Source: Candidatus Merdinaster equi
GTDB lineage: Bacteria > Bacillota > Clostridia > Lachnospirales > Lachnospiraceae
Direction: 5' to 3'
Length of the DNA: 37,843 bases
NCBI GenBank assembly: GCA_018064935.1
Contig: JAGHUF010000037.1
Span: 1-37,843, forward strand
A model generated the notes under the pieces. It made no database searches, was not told the origin of the DNA, and saw nothing but the letters and a program-made list of their open reading frames with translations. The position numbers and the translations under genes are program-made. The first letter of the stretch is position 1, and each line of letters begins with the position of its first letter. Below, piece by piece: positions 1 through 8,022 of this stretch.

Positions 1-141
1 TGCCAGGTCGTAGATAATGATATCGAAAGCTTTAGAAAAATAGCGGCAACTTGCGATGCTTTCTATGGGGATCAGGGATATCTGATGAGATGGGCACAAC
101 GTGAAGGTAAGCCAGTGATGGTGCAGGATATATTGTGCTGA
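1..141 (+). CDS. C-terminal fragment of a polysaccharide-locus protein
   Basis: This is an open frame from the first base to a TGA at 139-141, giving 46 residues; its start lies outside the window. The tail contains CDAFYGD and ends GKPVMVQDILC. The same module closes the LicD-family protein downstream, which has CDAFYGA and KPVMVRSVDCR, so the two genes share a C-terminal domain. I recall similar tails on other Lachnospiraceae polysaccharide proteins, but I cannot name the domain or a function. The context, cell-surface polymer synthesis, is inferred from the neighbours. Confidence 0.7.
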   Translation, partial: CQVVDNDIESFRKIAATCDAFYGDQGYLMRWAQREGKPVMVQDILC

Positions 142-273
142 TGACTGTGCGTTCTATTTTGGGTGCACATTGTGGTAGATAATGACTGAACCTTTGCTTA
201 TAATATGAATATGTAAGTGGACAGTTTGGAATAGGAATAGTCTGCAGATAATGGAAAGGGCATACTTAATAAT

Positions 274-708
274 ATGGAAATAGTTTCTAAGAAGAATAAG
301 ACTCTGGCAATCATAATGAGAAGTGATTATACATGTGATGGGATTAATTTTATCACTCCTGATGAAATGTCTCAGCAGATAGCATATATGCATCATTCTG
401 AGGGGAAAGTGATTGATGCGCATGTTCATAATCTGGTGCCTAGAAATGTTGTCATGACCCAGGAAGTATTGCTGATTAAGAAGGGCAAGCTTCGTGTAGA
501 TTTCTATGATGAATATGAAGATTATCTCGAGAGCCGTGTTCTTAATGCAGGAGATTTGATCCTTCTTGTTTCCGGAGGTCATGGATTTAAGGTGCTTGAG
601 GAAATTGAGATGATTGAGATTAAGCAGGGACCATATGCGGGATCAGCTGACAAGGTTAGATTTGAAGGCGTTGCGGATAGCGATGTTGTATATAAAACAG
701 AGAGTTAG
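274..708 (+). CDS. Cupin-like protein of polysaccharide locus
   Basis: A 144-residue protein with a likely single-domain cupin (beta-barrel) fold. A first cupin-like motif lies at about residues 48-75, with H50, H52, R57, Q63, E64 and a glycine turn at G71. A second lies at 93-105 and ends in GGHGF with H103. These His/Glu residues could bind a metal. Small cupins of this kind occur in surface-polysaccharide clusters (WbuC-like or sugar-modifying), but the substrate cannot be read from sequence. A purine-rich GGAAAGGG at 253-260 precedes the ATG. It sits between two genes that share a C-terminal module, which supports a role in the same polymer pathway. Confidence 0.6.
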   Translation: MEIVSKKNKTLAIIMRSDYTCDGINFITPDEMSQQIAYMHHSEGKVIDAHVHNLVPRNVVMTQEVLLIKKGKLRVDFYDEYEDYLESRVLNAGDLILLVSGGHGFKVLEEIEMIEIKQGPYAGSADKVRFEGVADSDVVYKTES

Positions 709-770
709 TTGAAGGCCATGCGAGGTGAGTGGATTCACCAATAGACTTAGTGTTTCTGGGAGCTTAAGTC

Positions 771-2462
771 GTGAAAAGTAAGTATATGACATGGATTCTT
801 TTTGAGGCTATTGATGCCATCATTGCAAAGGGAGTCCTTGATAATAAGAAAATAGTTCTGTTTGGATTGAATGCACCTGCTTTCGCATGCAAACAGTATT
901 TGCAGGACAAGGGATACGAAATATACGCATATGTGGACAACAATGGTGCTGCAGTCGGCTTGTTTAACGATAGAACAGTGGAACCGACTTTTCACCACAT
1001 GATTGGAAGCAGAAGGATAGAGGCATATTCACCTGGAGGTTTACCTAATGAATATAGGGATGAATATGTCTTTTTATTATACTCGAAATATGAAGGAGAA
1101 ATGCTCGCCCAGTTGGCTTCAATGGGGTATGAGCAGGGTGTACAGGCATTTGTGATGGGCGGTTTCTGGAAGACTGAGGAGATTATGAAGTCTTATGTTC
1201 CTGAAGGCACAGGTGCTGTTTTGGACTGGGATAAGGAAAAAAAGCACCAGATAGAAGCTGTAAAGTATATCCAGAGACTTTGCGATAGGCACGGATTAAG
1301 AGTGTATATTCATTACGGAACGTTGATTGGAGCTGTGCGCCACAATGGCTATATTCCATGGGATGATGACATGGATCTGTGCATGCCGACAAGAGATCTA
1401 AATAAATTGATTGATATTATTCGTGAAGAGAACGGACGTTACGATGTGTATTATGCGGCCTGTTCAAAGCCCTGTAGGCATTTTATTGCCAAAATAGAAG
1501 ACAAGAGTACGCTTATGCATCAGTGGGATATACCGATTGAACTTGTTGGAGGGCTGATTGTTGATATTTTTCCATTAGGCGGAATGCCGGGGGATTATAA
1601 CGAAGCCATGGAATTCTATAGGGAAGTAACAAGGCTGAGCTGGGAATATGATAATCTTGTGGTGGAATTTCCGAGTGCAAGCGAAGAGATAGACAGAAGA
1701 AGAGAAGAACTAAAAAACAAGATATTGGATTATCTGGCAATGTACCCTTTTGAAGAGAGTGAATACGTTTTTACAGTGCCTGATAAACCTGGTTCAAATC
1801 GAGTGTATCCACGTAGAATATGGGATGAGCGAGCACCATTTAGATTTGAAAGAGAGATTTTTTACGGCCCTGCAGGCTATGATGAGTTTCTTAGAATTCA
1901 TTATGGAGGCTATATGGAGCTTCCACCAGAGAATAGGAGGGTCAGCATCCACAGAAATAAGGTTTTCGCACTGGCAAATGTGACCGAAAATGAACTTGAG
2001 GATGCAAAAAATGATTCATCAAAGCAAAAAAATGATTCATACGAGCAGATAAATGTGTCGCGAGCACATGGAAATATTCCATTAAGTAAAAATGGGCAAA
2101 AGACACTTCTATACTATATAAGCTTATCTGATTTCTGGGCATATGGAGAAAGAGCTGTCTTAAAACTTAAGAGTTCATTGGCAACAATGGCAAATGCGCA
2201 GGAATTAAACATTGTATTATTGAGCGAAGAGAGCTTAGAACCATTGTTATCTGAAGATAAACCCTCAATTTACAAAGAATATATTTCGAGTATAAATGAT
2301 TTCATTAATGAGAATCAGCCTCGCGTGGTCAGGATTCCGCTTGGGCAGCAAGAACGAGCTACGACTATGTGCGATGCATTTTATGGAGCACCCGGCGAGA
2401 TTATGTGGGAATTCATGAATAGCAGCAAGCCTGTTATGGTGAGGAGCGTTGACTGCCGTTAG
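771..2462 (+). CDS. LicD family phosphotransferase
   Basis: A 563-residue protein. Residues about 20-150 look like a Rossmann-type region (IVLFGLNAPAFACKQYL, then YAYVDNN). The LicD nucleotidyltransferase-like core is at about 160-410, with GTLIGAVRHNG at 183-193 followed by PWDDDMD (D198, D199, D200, D202), the expected metal-binding acidic cluster. LicD proteins transfer phosphocholine or other phospho-substituents to teichoic acids and glycans. A polar linker rich in N, D, S and K (about 408-440) leads to a C-terminal module of about 120 residues that matches the fragment at 1-141. The GTG start at 771 is chosen because GGGAG at 758-762 is well spaced; ATG at 786 is an alternative. The substrate is unknown. 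Confidence 0.85.
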   Translation: MKSKYMTWILFEAIDAIIAKGVLDNKKIVLFGLNAPAFACKQYLQDKGYEIYAYVDNNGAAVGLFNDRTVEPTFHHMIGSRRIEAYSPGGLPNEYRDEYVFLLYSKYEGEMLAQLASMGYEQGVQAFVMGGFWKTEEIMKSYVPEGTGAVLDWDKEKKHQIEAVKYIQRLCDRHGLRVYIHYGTLIGAVRHNGYIPWDDDMDLCMPTRDLNKLIDIIREENGRYDVYYAACSKPCRHFIAKIEDKSTLMHQWDIPIELVGGLIVDIFPLGGMPGDYNEAMEFYREVTRLSWEYDNLVVEFPSASEEIDRRREELKNKILDYLAMYPFEESEYVFTVPDKPGSNRVYPRRIWDERAPFRFEREIFYGPAGYDEFLRIHYGGYMELPPENRRVSIHRNKVFALANVTENELEDAKNDSSKQKNDSYEQINVSRAHGNIPLSKNGQKTLLYYISLSDFWAYGERAVLKLKSSLATMANAQELNIVLLSEESLEPLLSEDKPSIYKEYISSINDFINENQPRVVRIPLGQQERATTMCDAFYGAPGEIMWEFMNSSKPVMVRSVDCR

Positions 2463-2521
2463 AAGTTGATTAGAGATTAATCATAATAGCATCAATTACC
2501 ACAAAATATGGAGCCTTTTTA

Positions 2522-2556
2522 TTGTTTAGATACCAAAAATTGGGTATAATGGCAAT
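2522..2556 (+). promoter_or_regulatory. Putative sigma-A promoter with possible leaderless start
   Basis: TTGTTT at 2522-2527, a 17-nt spacer and a perfect TATAAT at 2545-2550 stand just before the ATG at 2557. The predicted transcription start, about 7 nt past the -10 box, falls on or next to that ATG, and there is no Shine-Dalgarno sequence. The transcript may therefore be leaderless, or translation may start at ATG 2596 or 2605. Confidence 0.5.
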
Positions 2557-3702
2557 ATGAGCACGGCTAATTGTATTGGAAAAAGATACGATGAGATGGA
2601 TATAATGCGTGGAGTGGCAATACTGATGGTGCTTTTGTATCACTCTATTCTCGTATATCCTATCAATCTTGTTGAAACTAACAGCGCATGCGGATTTCTA
2701 CATGCGTTTCTTTTTAGTGTGGAGATGCCGGTTTTCTTCTTTGTGTCCGGTTTCTGCCTTGTCTATAAAGGGAAATATTTGCCATATTTAGGCAAAAAAT
2801 CACTTCGAATTCTAATTCCACATATTATATTTGGTGTACTTGATATTATCGTACGAATTGCTGGAGCATCTTTTGTGAGTAGTTCATCAGGGCTTGGGGA
2901 TTCTATAATAGATTTTCTTCTGTATGGGGGAAGCGACTGGTATCTGCTTAGCTTGTTCATAATGATGCTTATTGCCCCTGCGATTTATAAGCTGGTACGA
3001 CTTAATAAATTGGCGAAAATTATGGTGATAGCATGCGTTATCTTACTGTATTTGTTTCAGAATAAGATTCCCGGTTATTTTAGCGTCAGAAATGTTGTCG
3101 TGTACCTTCCTTTCTTTCTTGCAGGCATTCTTTTTAGGCTTAGGAAGGATTCTTCGGATAATAGCGTTTCACTTTTAAAACGCTTTGCCATGTTCTTTGT
3201 ATTTTTGATTACTGGAATCGGATTATTTATTGTAATGCGTTGGGAAGGTTGGAATGGACAACCAGAGGCATGGAACCTTCTATTTGGAGCGGACAGTTCT
3301 ATTCATGCGATTCGTGAGACTCTTGCGTGTGAAATTTGGCCGGGGCTTGATATTCTGCGGATCAAGCTGATTTATCTTACCGGAACAATTTTAGGACAGT
3401 TTTTATTAGTGAGTGCATTGTATCAAATTGTAATAATAACAGCTGCTCGTTTTAAAAATTGGTTTTTGAGAGAATGTAGCAGATACTCTCTTCAAATGTA
3501 TTTATTTGACGGCTATTTGCTCGTGTTGACGAGAGTGCTCATCGTTTCGATAGCGGGCGTTACAAATGCTTGGGTGATTATAGCATTTAATTTTGTGATC
3601 GATACAGCAGGTGTCTTCCTGATATCCAAGTATATCCTTGGAAAATGGAGGGTTTTAAGAATAATGACAGGTATTCCTGACAGAGGTGACAATATAAAAT
3701 GA
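2557..3702 (+). CDS. Acyltransferase family 3 membrane protein
   Basis: A 381-residue polytopic protein with about ten hydrophobic segments. The N-terminus has the family signature: R10, D12/D15, R18-G19 and a histidine in LLYHS (H29), as in OafA/NolL-type acyltransferases that acetylate sugars of exported polymers at the membrane. Length is close to the family's usual 330-400 residues. The stop overlaps the next start by 4 nt (ATGA), so the two genes are translationally coupled. The start codon lacks a recognisable ribosome binding site. The acetyl acceptor is unknown but probably belongs to the polymer made by this locus. Confidence 0.85.
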   Translation: MSTANCIGKRYDEMDIMRGVAILMVLLYHSILVYPINLVETNSACGFLHAFLFSVEMPVFFFVSGFCLVYKGKYLPYLGKKSLRILIPHIIFGVLDIIVRIAGASFVSSSSGLGDSIIDFLLYGGSDWYLLSLFIMMLIAPAIYKLVRLNKLAKIMVIACVILLYLFQNKIPGYFSVRNVVVYLPFFLAGILFRLRKDSSDNSVSLLKRFAMFFVFLITGIGLFIVMRWEGWNGQPEAWNLLFGADSSIHAIRETLACEIWPGLDILRIKLIYLTGTILGQFLLVSALYQIVIITAARFKNWFLRECSRYSLQMYLFDGYLLVLTRVLIVSIAGVTNAWVIIAFNFVIDTAGVFLISKYILGKWRVLRIMTGIPDRGDNIK

Positions 3703-5069
3703 CAGGTGTATCATTTTTGAAAATTGCTTTATTTATGGGGCTTGTGCCGTGCATAATTGGAATGCTTCCCACGTTATGTGGACAACTTAGCGGAAAAAGT
3801 GATTGCGGCGTCAGTGTCCGAAAAGCGAAGTCAGATTGTACCGGAAACGCTGATGTTCAGATCGGGATCAAGTGTGCAGGGCTTCCTCTTGTGATATTGA
3901 AGTCACTCCTTTTTGGGTGGTTTATCATGTTCGCCCTCTTCGAAGTATTAGCTGTTCCAATGATTATGACGCAGCAAAAATTCTCTTTGCTATCGTCGAT
4001 TTATTCAATAGTTGTATGGATTGTTTTTGCCATATCAATTATTGCATCTGTGGTATTAATTCTAAGAAGTGGTAGCTTATCCAGAATTAAGGGCAACAGG
4101 ACGAATGAAGATCACAACATGCCTGATTCTGTTTCTGATACAAACAATATCGGTAAGAATTTGGACGAAAACGGGAAGCTAAACAAGAACGCAAATATAA
4201 TACCGACAATTGTCCTGTGGTGTATTTTTGCACTGTCTGTTGTTTTCCAGATGTATTTTGTATCAAATTATACTCACTATGATGGTGATGACTCATACTA
4301 TGTTGCTCAGTCAGTTATTACGGAGCACTATGATACAATGTATGTCCGCGATACTTATACGGAATATCCATTGGGAGGGATTGACTCAAGGCATGCGTTT
4401 GCAGCCTTGCCAATGTATATCCTGTGGCAGGCAAATATGTGTGACATTCATGTGACTGCTTTTTCACATTCAGTCATGTCGTGGGCTATGATATTCCTCA
4501 TGTATGGAATATATGTGCTGATAGCAATTGAGCTGTTTCGACAGAGAAATACTGCACGAGAGTCTGCAGGCGCGGTTATTACGGGAAGTGCAACTGTTAG
4601 TGATATAGGCAATGCTAAAGCGAACACAGCAGAAAATAAAACAAGGATTAAGAACGGTAATATATACATACCGATATTTCTCATAATGTTGAGCGCATGG
4701 TATATGTTTGCAAGCTCTTCTCTATATACAGCGGAAACCTTTGCGCTGACAAGAACCTGGCAAGGAAAATCGGCATTTGGAAATCTTTTGATTCCGATGG
4801 CAATATATCTCTTGCTTTTGTTGTTTAGGTCGTCTCATCAGAACCGGAATGAGCGAACAAGGAGACTGCTGATTTTTATAGGAATAGGATTGTTAGGGAT
4901 AACGGGTGTTCTTTTTACGACGGCGTCATTATACCTCTTTTCGCTACTCATGGCAATGTATGGATTGTTTAGCTGGATTATGAAAAAGAACTTCCGTGAT
5001 ACGTTCTTTCTGATTTTAGCCTGCTTGCCACAATTAATTATTGGGGCAGCATATTATATTGCCAGATAA
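3699..5069 (+). CDS. Polytopic membrane protein, GT-C glycosyltransferase-like, possibly N-terminal half
   Basis: A 456-residue protein with many hydrophobic helices. After a helix ending near residue 188, a likely extracytoplasmic loop carries YDGDDSYYV (D195, D197, D198). Acidic motifs in that position are typical of GT-C glycosyltransferases, so a lipid-linked-sugar transferase is plausible but not proven; DUF6077-like proteins are the closest I recall. Three hydrophilic, low-complexity inserts interrupt the membrane segments at about residues 27-61, 127-167 and 280-322. The protein ends abruptly after a helix (AAYYIAR), and the next gene starts with helices, so this may be one half of a split gene. 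The start overlaps the acyltransferase stop. Confidence 0.6.
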   Translation: MTGVSFLKIALFMGLVPCIIGMLPTLCGQLSGKSDCGVSVRKAKSDCTGNADVQIGIKCAGLPLVILKSLLFGWFIMFALFEVLAVPMIMTQQKFSLLSSIYSIVVWIVFAISIIASVVLILRSGSLSRIKGNRTNEDHNMPDSVSDTNNIGKNLDENGKLNKNANIIPTIVLWCIFALSVVFQMYFVSNYTHYDGDDSYYVAQSVITEHYDTMYVRDTYTEYPLGGIDSRHAFAALPMYILWQANMCDIHVTAFSHSVMSWAMIFLMYGIYVLIAIELFRQRNTARESAGAVITGSATVSDIGNAKANTAENKTRIKNGNIYIPIFLIMLSAWYMFASSSLYTAETFALTRTWQGKSAFGNLLIPMAIYLLLLLFRSSHQNRNERTRRLLIFIGIGLLGITGVLFTTASLYLFSLLMAMYGLFSWIMKKNFRDTFFLILACLPQLIIGAAYYIAR

Positions 5070-5122
5070 GTTGCTGGACTGGATGAACTGGTGAACTGGA
5101 TGTTTAGTACCTGAGGATTTAT

Positions 5123-5944
5123 ATGATTAACATTTTACAACATGTATTTGCAATTATATCTGCGTATAATGGCGTCGGACTATATCTGACGATTTATTTG
5201 CTTGCCCTCATGTATCTTTTTCTGTCTGAGAAAGATAAGGGAAGACGCATCATTTTCTGTTATATTGCAGCGGTTGTTTTTGGTTTGATCTTTTTCCCTG
5301 TTACAGCTTATCTCATTATGTACAAAGTCATGGATGAGGAAATCTTCTATAGACAGATTTGGCTCATTCCATGTGGTGTTACGGTGTGCTATGCAGGAAT
5401 AAGACTGCTGATGCGAGTCGGGGAAAACAAAACACCTAAATTAAAGGCTGTATTAAAAAGTGTCGTAGCTGTTCTTATGCTCGCCGTGATTGTACTCATG
5501 GGACAGTTCACATTCAGAGCTGAAAACTATCAAAAATCGGAGAATGAATATCACCTTCCGCAGTATGTTATTGACGTGTGTGATACAATTAAACTTGTGG
5601 GCTCTGATTACAATTTTGGCGCTGCTTTTCCGGCATCAATGGTTCAGTTCACAAGGCAGTATATGGCAGGTATGCATACGCCTTATGGACGTGAGGCGAT
5701 TGTCGAGAAGTACAGGAATGACTGGAATGCTGGAAATGTGCTGCTTGATTTGATTGAGGCAGATTCCTATGATGCGGATACAATTTGCCCTGAGGCGGCT
5801 GCTCAAGGAGTAGAGGTCTTTGTTGTATATGGCTTCAAGGAATTTAAGGGCAATCCTGAAGAATATGGCTACAGTTTCTACAAATCTGTCGATGGATATG
5901 ATATATATTCAGTATTTTGGATTCAGGACTTCTTCCATGGTTAG
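5123..5944 (+). CDS. Membrane protein with soluble C-terminal domain, possibly C-terminal half of a split gene
   Basis: A 273-residue protein with about four hydrophobic segments at roughly 13-35, 42-65, 77-97 and 107-128. An extracytoplasmic-looking domain follows (about 130-273) with VIDVCDTIK, an ARQY-like FTRQYMAG and a VVYGFKEF stretch. I do not recognise a characterised family. Similar tail domains occur, as I recall, at the end of longer Lachnospiraceae polytopic glycosyltransferase-like proteins, which fits a split from the gene upstream, 53 nt away and in a different frame. The purine-rich TGAGGAT at 5112-5118 sits very close to the ATG and is a weak ribosome binding site. Confidence 0.6.
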   Translation: MINILQHVFAIISAYNGVGLYLTIYLLALMYLFLSEKDKGRRIIFCYIAAVVFGLIFFPVTAYLIMYKVMDEEIFYRQIWLIPCGVTVCYAGIRLLMRVGENKTPKLKAVLKSVVAVLMLAVIVLMGQFTFRAENYQKSENEYHLPQYVIDVCDTIKLVGSDYNFGAAFPASMVQFTRQYMAGMHTPYGREAIVEKYRNDWNAGNVLLDLIEADSYDADTICPEAAAQGVEVFVVYGFKEFKGNPEEYGYSFYKSVDGYDIYSVFWIQDFFHG

Positions 5945-6039
5945 TCAGAAAAGGTTTTTTTTATGAATTATAGATGAATTATCGCAGTGATTCTCAAGTG
6001 AAGCATGAAACAGAAATACAATAGAGGGTTTGATATATA

Positions 6040-7035
6040 ATGAACAGTTTAGATAATAAAAAAACATATCTAATTTCTGGCGGAGCCGGGTTTATAGGGT
6101 ATTTCCTTTCAAAACGTCTACTTGAAGAGGGCTGTCGTGTGATTGGCTTCGATAATATGAATGATTATTATGATGTATCACTTAAGCAGGCAAGGCTCTC
6201 TGATTTAGAGAAGTGCGGGGAACAATATACCTTTGAAAAGTGTGATTTGTCTGATAAAATAGCTCTCGAGGCTCTTTTTGATAAATATGAGCCTGATGTG
6301 GTTGTTAACCTTGGTGCCCAGGCAGGCGTTCGCTATTCGATTGATAATCCGGATGCGTATGTTCAGAGTAACCTCGTTGGTTTTTTCAATATTTTGGAGT
6401 GCTGCAGAAATCATCCGGTAGATCACCTTGTATTTGCTTCTTCCAGCTCGGTATACGGCGGAAATGACAAAGTTCCCTTCTGCACAGAAGACAAGGTGGA
6501 CAGGCCAGTTAGCTTGTATGCTGCAACGAAGAAGAGCAATGAGCTGATGGCATATTCGTATTGTAAGCTATACGGAATTAAGGCGACAGGACTTCGCTTT
6601 TTTACTGTTTATGGTCCAATGGGACGCCCGGATATGGCATACTTCAAGTTCGCGAAGAAAATAATGAATGGCGAGCCGATTCAGATATATAATAATGGCG
6701 ATATGATGCGCGATTTCACTTATATTGATGATATTGTTACCGGAATCGTGAATATTCTTCCTAATCCGCCTAAAACAGATGACCTCGGCGCTGCATACAA
6801 GATTTATAATATAGGTAATAACAAGCCAGTCAGGTTGATGGATTTTATAGAAACGCTTGAGAATAGTATTGGTAAAAAGGCGCAAAAAGAGTTTCTGCCA
6901 ATGCAGCCAGGTGATGTATATCAGACCTATGCAGATGTAACAGATCTCATGAACGATTACGGATTCAAACCCGAGACAACAATTCAGGAAGGCTTGGCTA
7001 AGTTTGCAGAGTGGTTCCTAGGTTACTATAAATAG
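6040..7035 (+). CDS. NAD-dependent epimerase, UDP-glucuronate 4-epimerase type
   Basis: A 331-residue short-chain dehydrogenase/epimerase. The nucleotide-binding loop is G14-G15-A16-G17-F18-I19-G20. The following FDNMNDYYDVSLKQARL stretch is characteristic of UDP-glucuronate 4-epimerases (GAE/CapI group). The catalytic pair is Y160 and K164 in LYAATKK, with SSSSVYG supplying the serine/threonine step. It should convert UDP-glucuronate to UDP-galacturonate for surface polysaccharide in the cytosol. GAGGG at 6024-6028 serves the ATG. It is the last sugar gene of the locus, only 15 nt from porG, so the two may share a transcript. Another UDP-sugar 4-epimerase specificity is possible. Confidence 0.82.
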   Translation: MNSLDNKKTYLISGGAGFIGYFLSKRLLEEGCRVIGFDNMNDYYDVSLKQARLSDLEKCGEQYTFEKCDLSDKIALEALFDKYEPDVVVNLGAQAGVRYSIDNPDAYVQSNLVGFFNILECCRNHPVDHLVFASSSSVYGGNDKVPFCTEDKVDRPVSLYAATKKSNELMAYSYCKLYGIKATGLRFFTVYGPMGRPDMAYFKFAKKIMNGEPIQIYNNGDMMRDFTYIDDIVTGIVNILPNPPKTDDLGAAYKIYNIGNNKPVRLMDFIETLENSIGKKAQKEFLPMQPGDVYQTYADVTDLMNDYGFKPETTIQEGLAKFAEWFLGYYK

Positions 7036-7050
7036 AAAGAGAGAAATAAG

Positions 7051-7629
7051 ATGAGAACGAACGGTATTGAAATCAGATGGCACGGTAGAGGCGGACAGGG
7101 CGCTAAAACAGCTGCTTTGCTGCTGGCAGATGTGTGCTTCAAAACCGGCGCTAATGTTCAGGGATTTCCTGAGTATGGCCCGGAGAGAATGGGAGCACCA
7201 ATTACGGCTTTTAACCGAATTAGTAAGGAAGAAATCCGTGTTCACTCTAATATATATACGCCAGATTTAGTAGTTGTAGTTGACGAGACTCTGCTCAGCA
7301 GCGTAGATGTTACAGCAGGTCTTAAGGAGGATGGCGCGATTATAATTAATACACCTAAATCTGTCGATGAGATTAAACCACTTCTTAAGGGTTATAAGGG
7401 AGATGTGTATACAGTTGATGCCAGAACAATCTCAGTGAATGCCCTGGGTAAGTATTTCCCTAACTCACCGATGCTGGCTGCAGCTGTTGCAGTAAGTGAA
7501 GTAATGGATAAGGAAGCATTCATTACGGAAATGAGAACATCATACCAGCACAAATTTGCTAAGAAGCCTGAAGTTATCGAGGGTAATATGAAGGCTTTGA
7601 CAGATACTTTCACGGCGCTGGGCAAATAA
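7051..7629 (+). CDS. porG: 2-oxoacid:ferredoxin oxidoreductase gamma subunit
   Basis: A 192-residue protein of the 2-oxoacid:acceptor oxidoreductase gamma family. The N-terminal IRWHGRGGQGAKTAA (residues 8-22) and the later FPEYGPERMGAP are family signatures. The subunit binds part of the CoA/TPP active-site assembly and is needed for oxidative decarboxylation of a 2-oxoacid to acyl-CoA with ferredoxin as acceptor. It is the first gene of the cluster porG-D-A-B. Substrate choice (pyruvate, 2-oxoisovalerate or another) cannot be fixed from sequence. A small TCGCG/CGCGA hairpin lies in the 81-nt gap to porD. Confidence 0.9.
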   Translation: MRTNGIEIRWHGRGGQGAKTAALLLADVCFKTGANVQGFPEYGPERMGAPITAFNRISKEEIRVHSNIYTPDLVVVVDETLLSSVDVTAGLKEDGAIIINTPKSVDEIKPLLKGYKGDVYTVDARTISVNALGKYFPNSPMLAAAVAVSEVMDKEAFITEMRTSYQHKFAKKPEVIEGNMKALTDTFTALGK

Positions 7630-7710
7630 GCTGGTCGCGAATTGGTACGCGAGCAACAAGTTAGCATGATAATGCACAAAATGGAATTTTTATTATAAAG
7701 GAAAAAGAGC

Positions 7711-8019
7711 ATGAGAACAGATATTAGCAAGATTAATGAGCAGTCTCCTGCGGAGGATTTAACAGAGGGCCTGATGATATTTGCAGGCGGAACCGCTAGA
7801 GATTTTAAGACAGGTGAGTGGAGAACAAGTACACCTATTTTTGATGAAGAGAAGTGTAAGCAGTGTCTTCTGTGTGCACCGGTATGTCCTGACGGATGTA
7901 TTCCTGTTAAAGAAGGCAGAAGAGAAGCATTCGATTTAGACCACTGCAAGGGCTGTGGAATATGTGTTAAAGCGTGCCCATTCGGCGCAATTGACATGGT
8001 AGAAGGAATGGGGGTGTAA
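7711..8019 (+). CDS. porD: 2-oxoacid:ferredoxin oxidoreductase delta subunit, 2x[4Fe-4S]
   Basis: A 102-residue ferredoxin-like subunit. Two CxxCxxCxxxCP motifs are complete: C49, C52, C55, C59 and C79, C82, C85, C89. They should hold two [4Fe-4S] clusters that carry electrons from the TPP centre in PorB to external ferredoxin. The first 48 residues are the usual PorD N-terminal extension. The start ATG follows AAAGGAAA at 7697-7704. It ends 3 nt before porA, showing tight coupling. Confidence 0.93.
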   Translation: MRTDISKINEQSPAEDLTEGLMIFAGGTARDFKTGEWRTSTPIFDEEKCKQCLLCAPVCPDGCIPVKEGRREAFDLDHCKGCGICVKACPFGAIDMVEGMGV

Positions 8020-8022
8020 GAC

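Noticed and set aside
7392-7997. 201-codon open frame on the minus strand over porG/porD
   Set aside because: It is antisense to two well-supported genes and has no family features; it is a codon-usage shadow.
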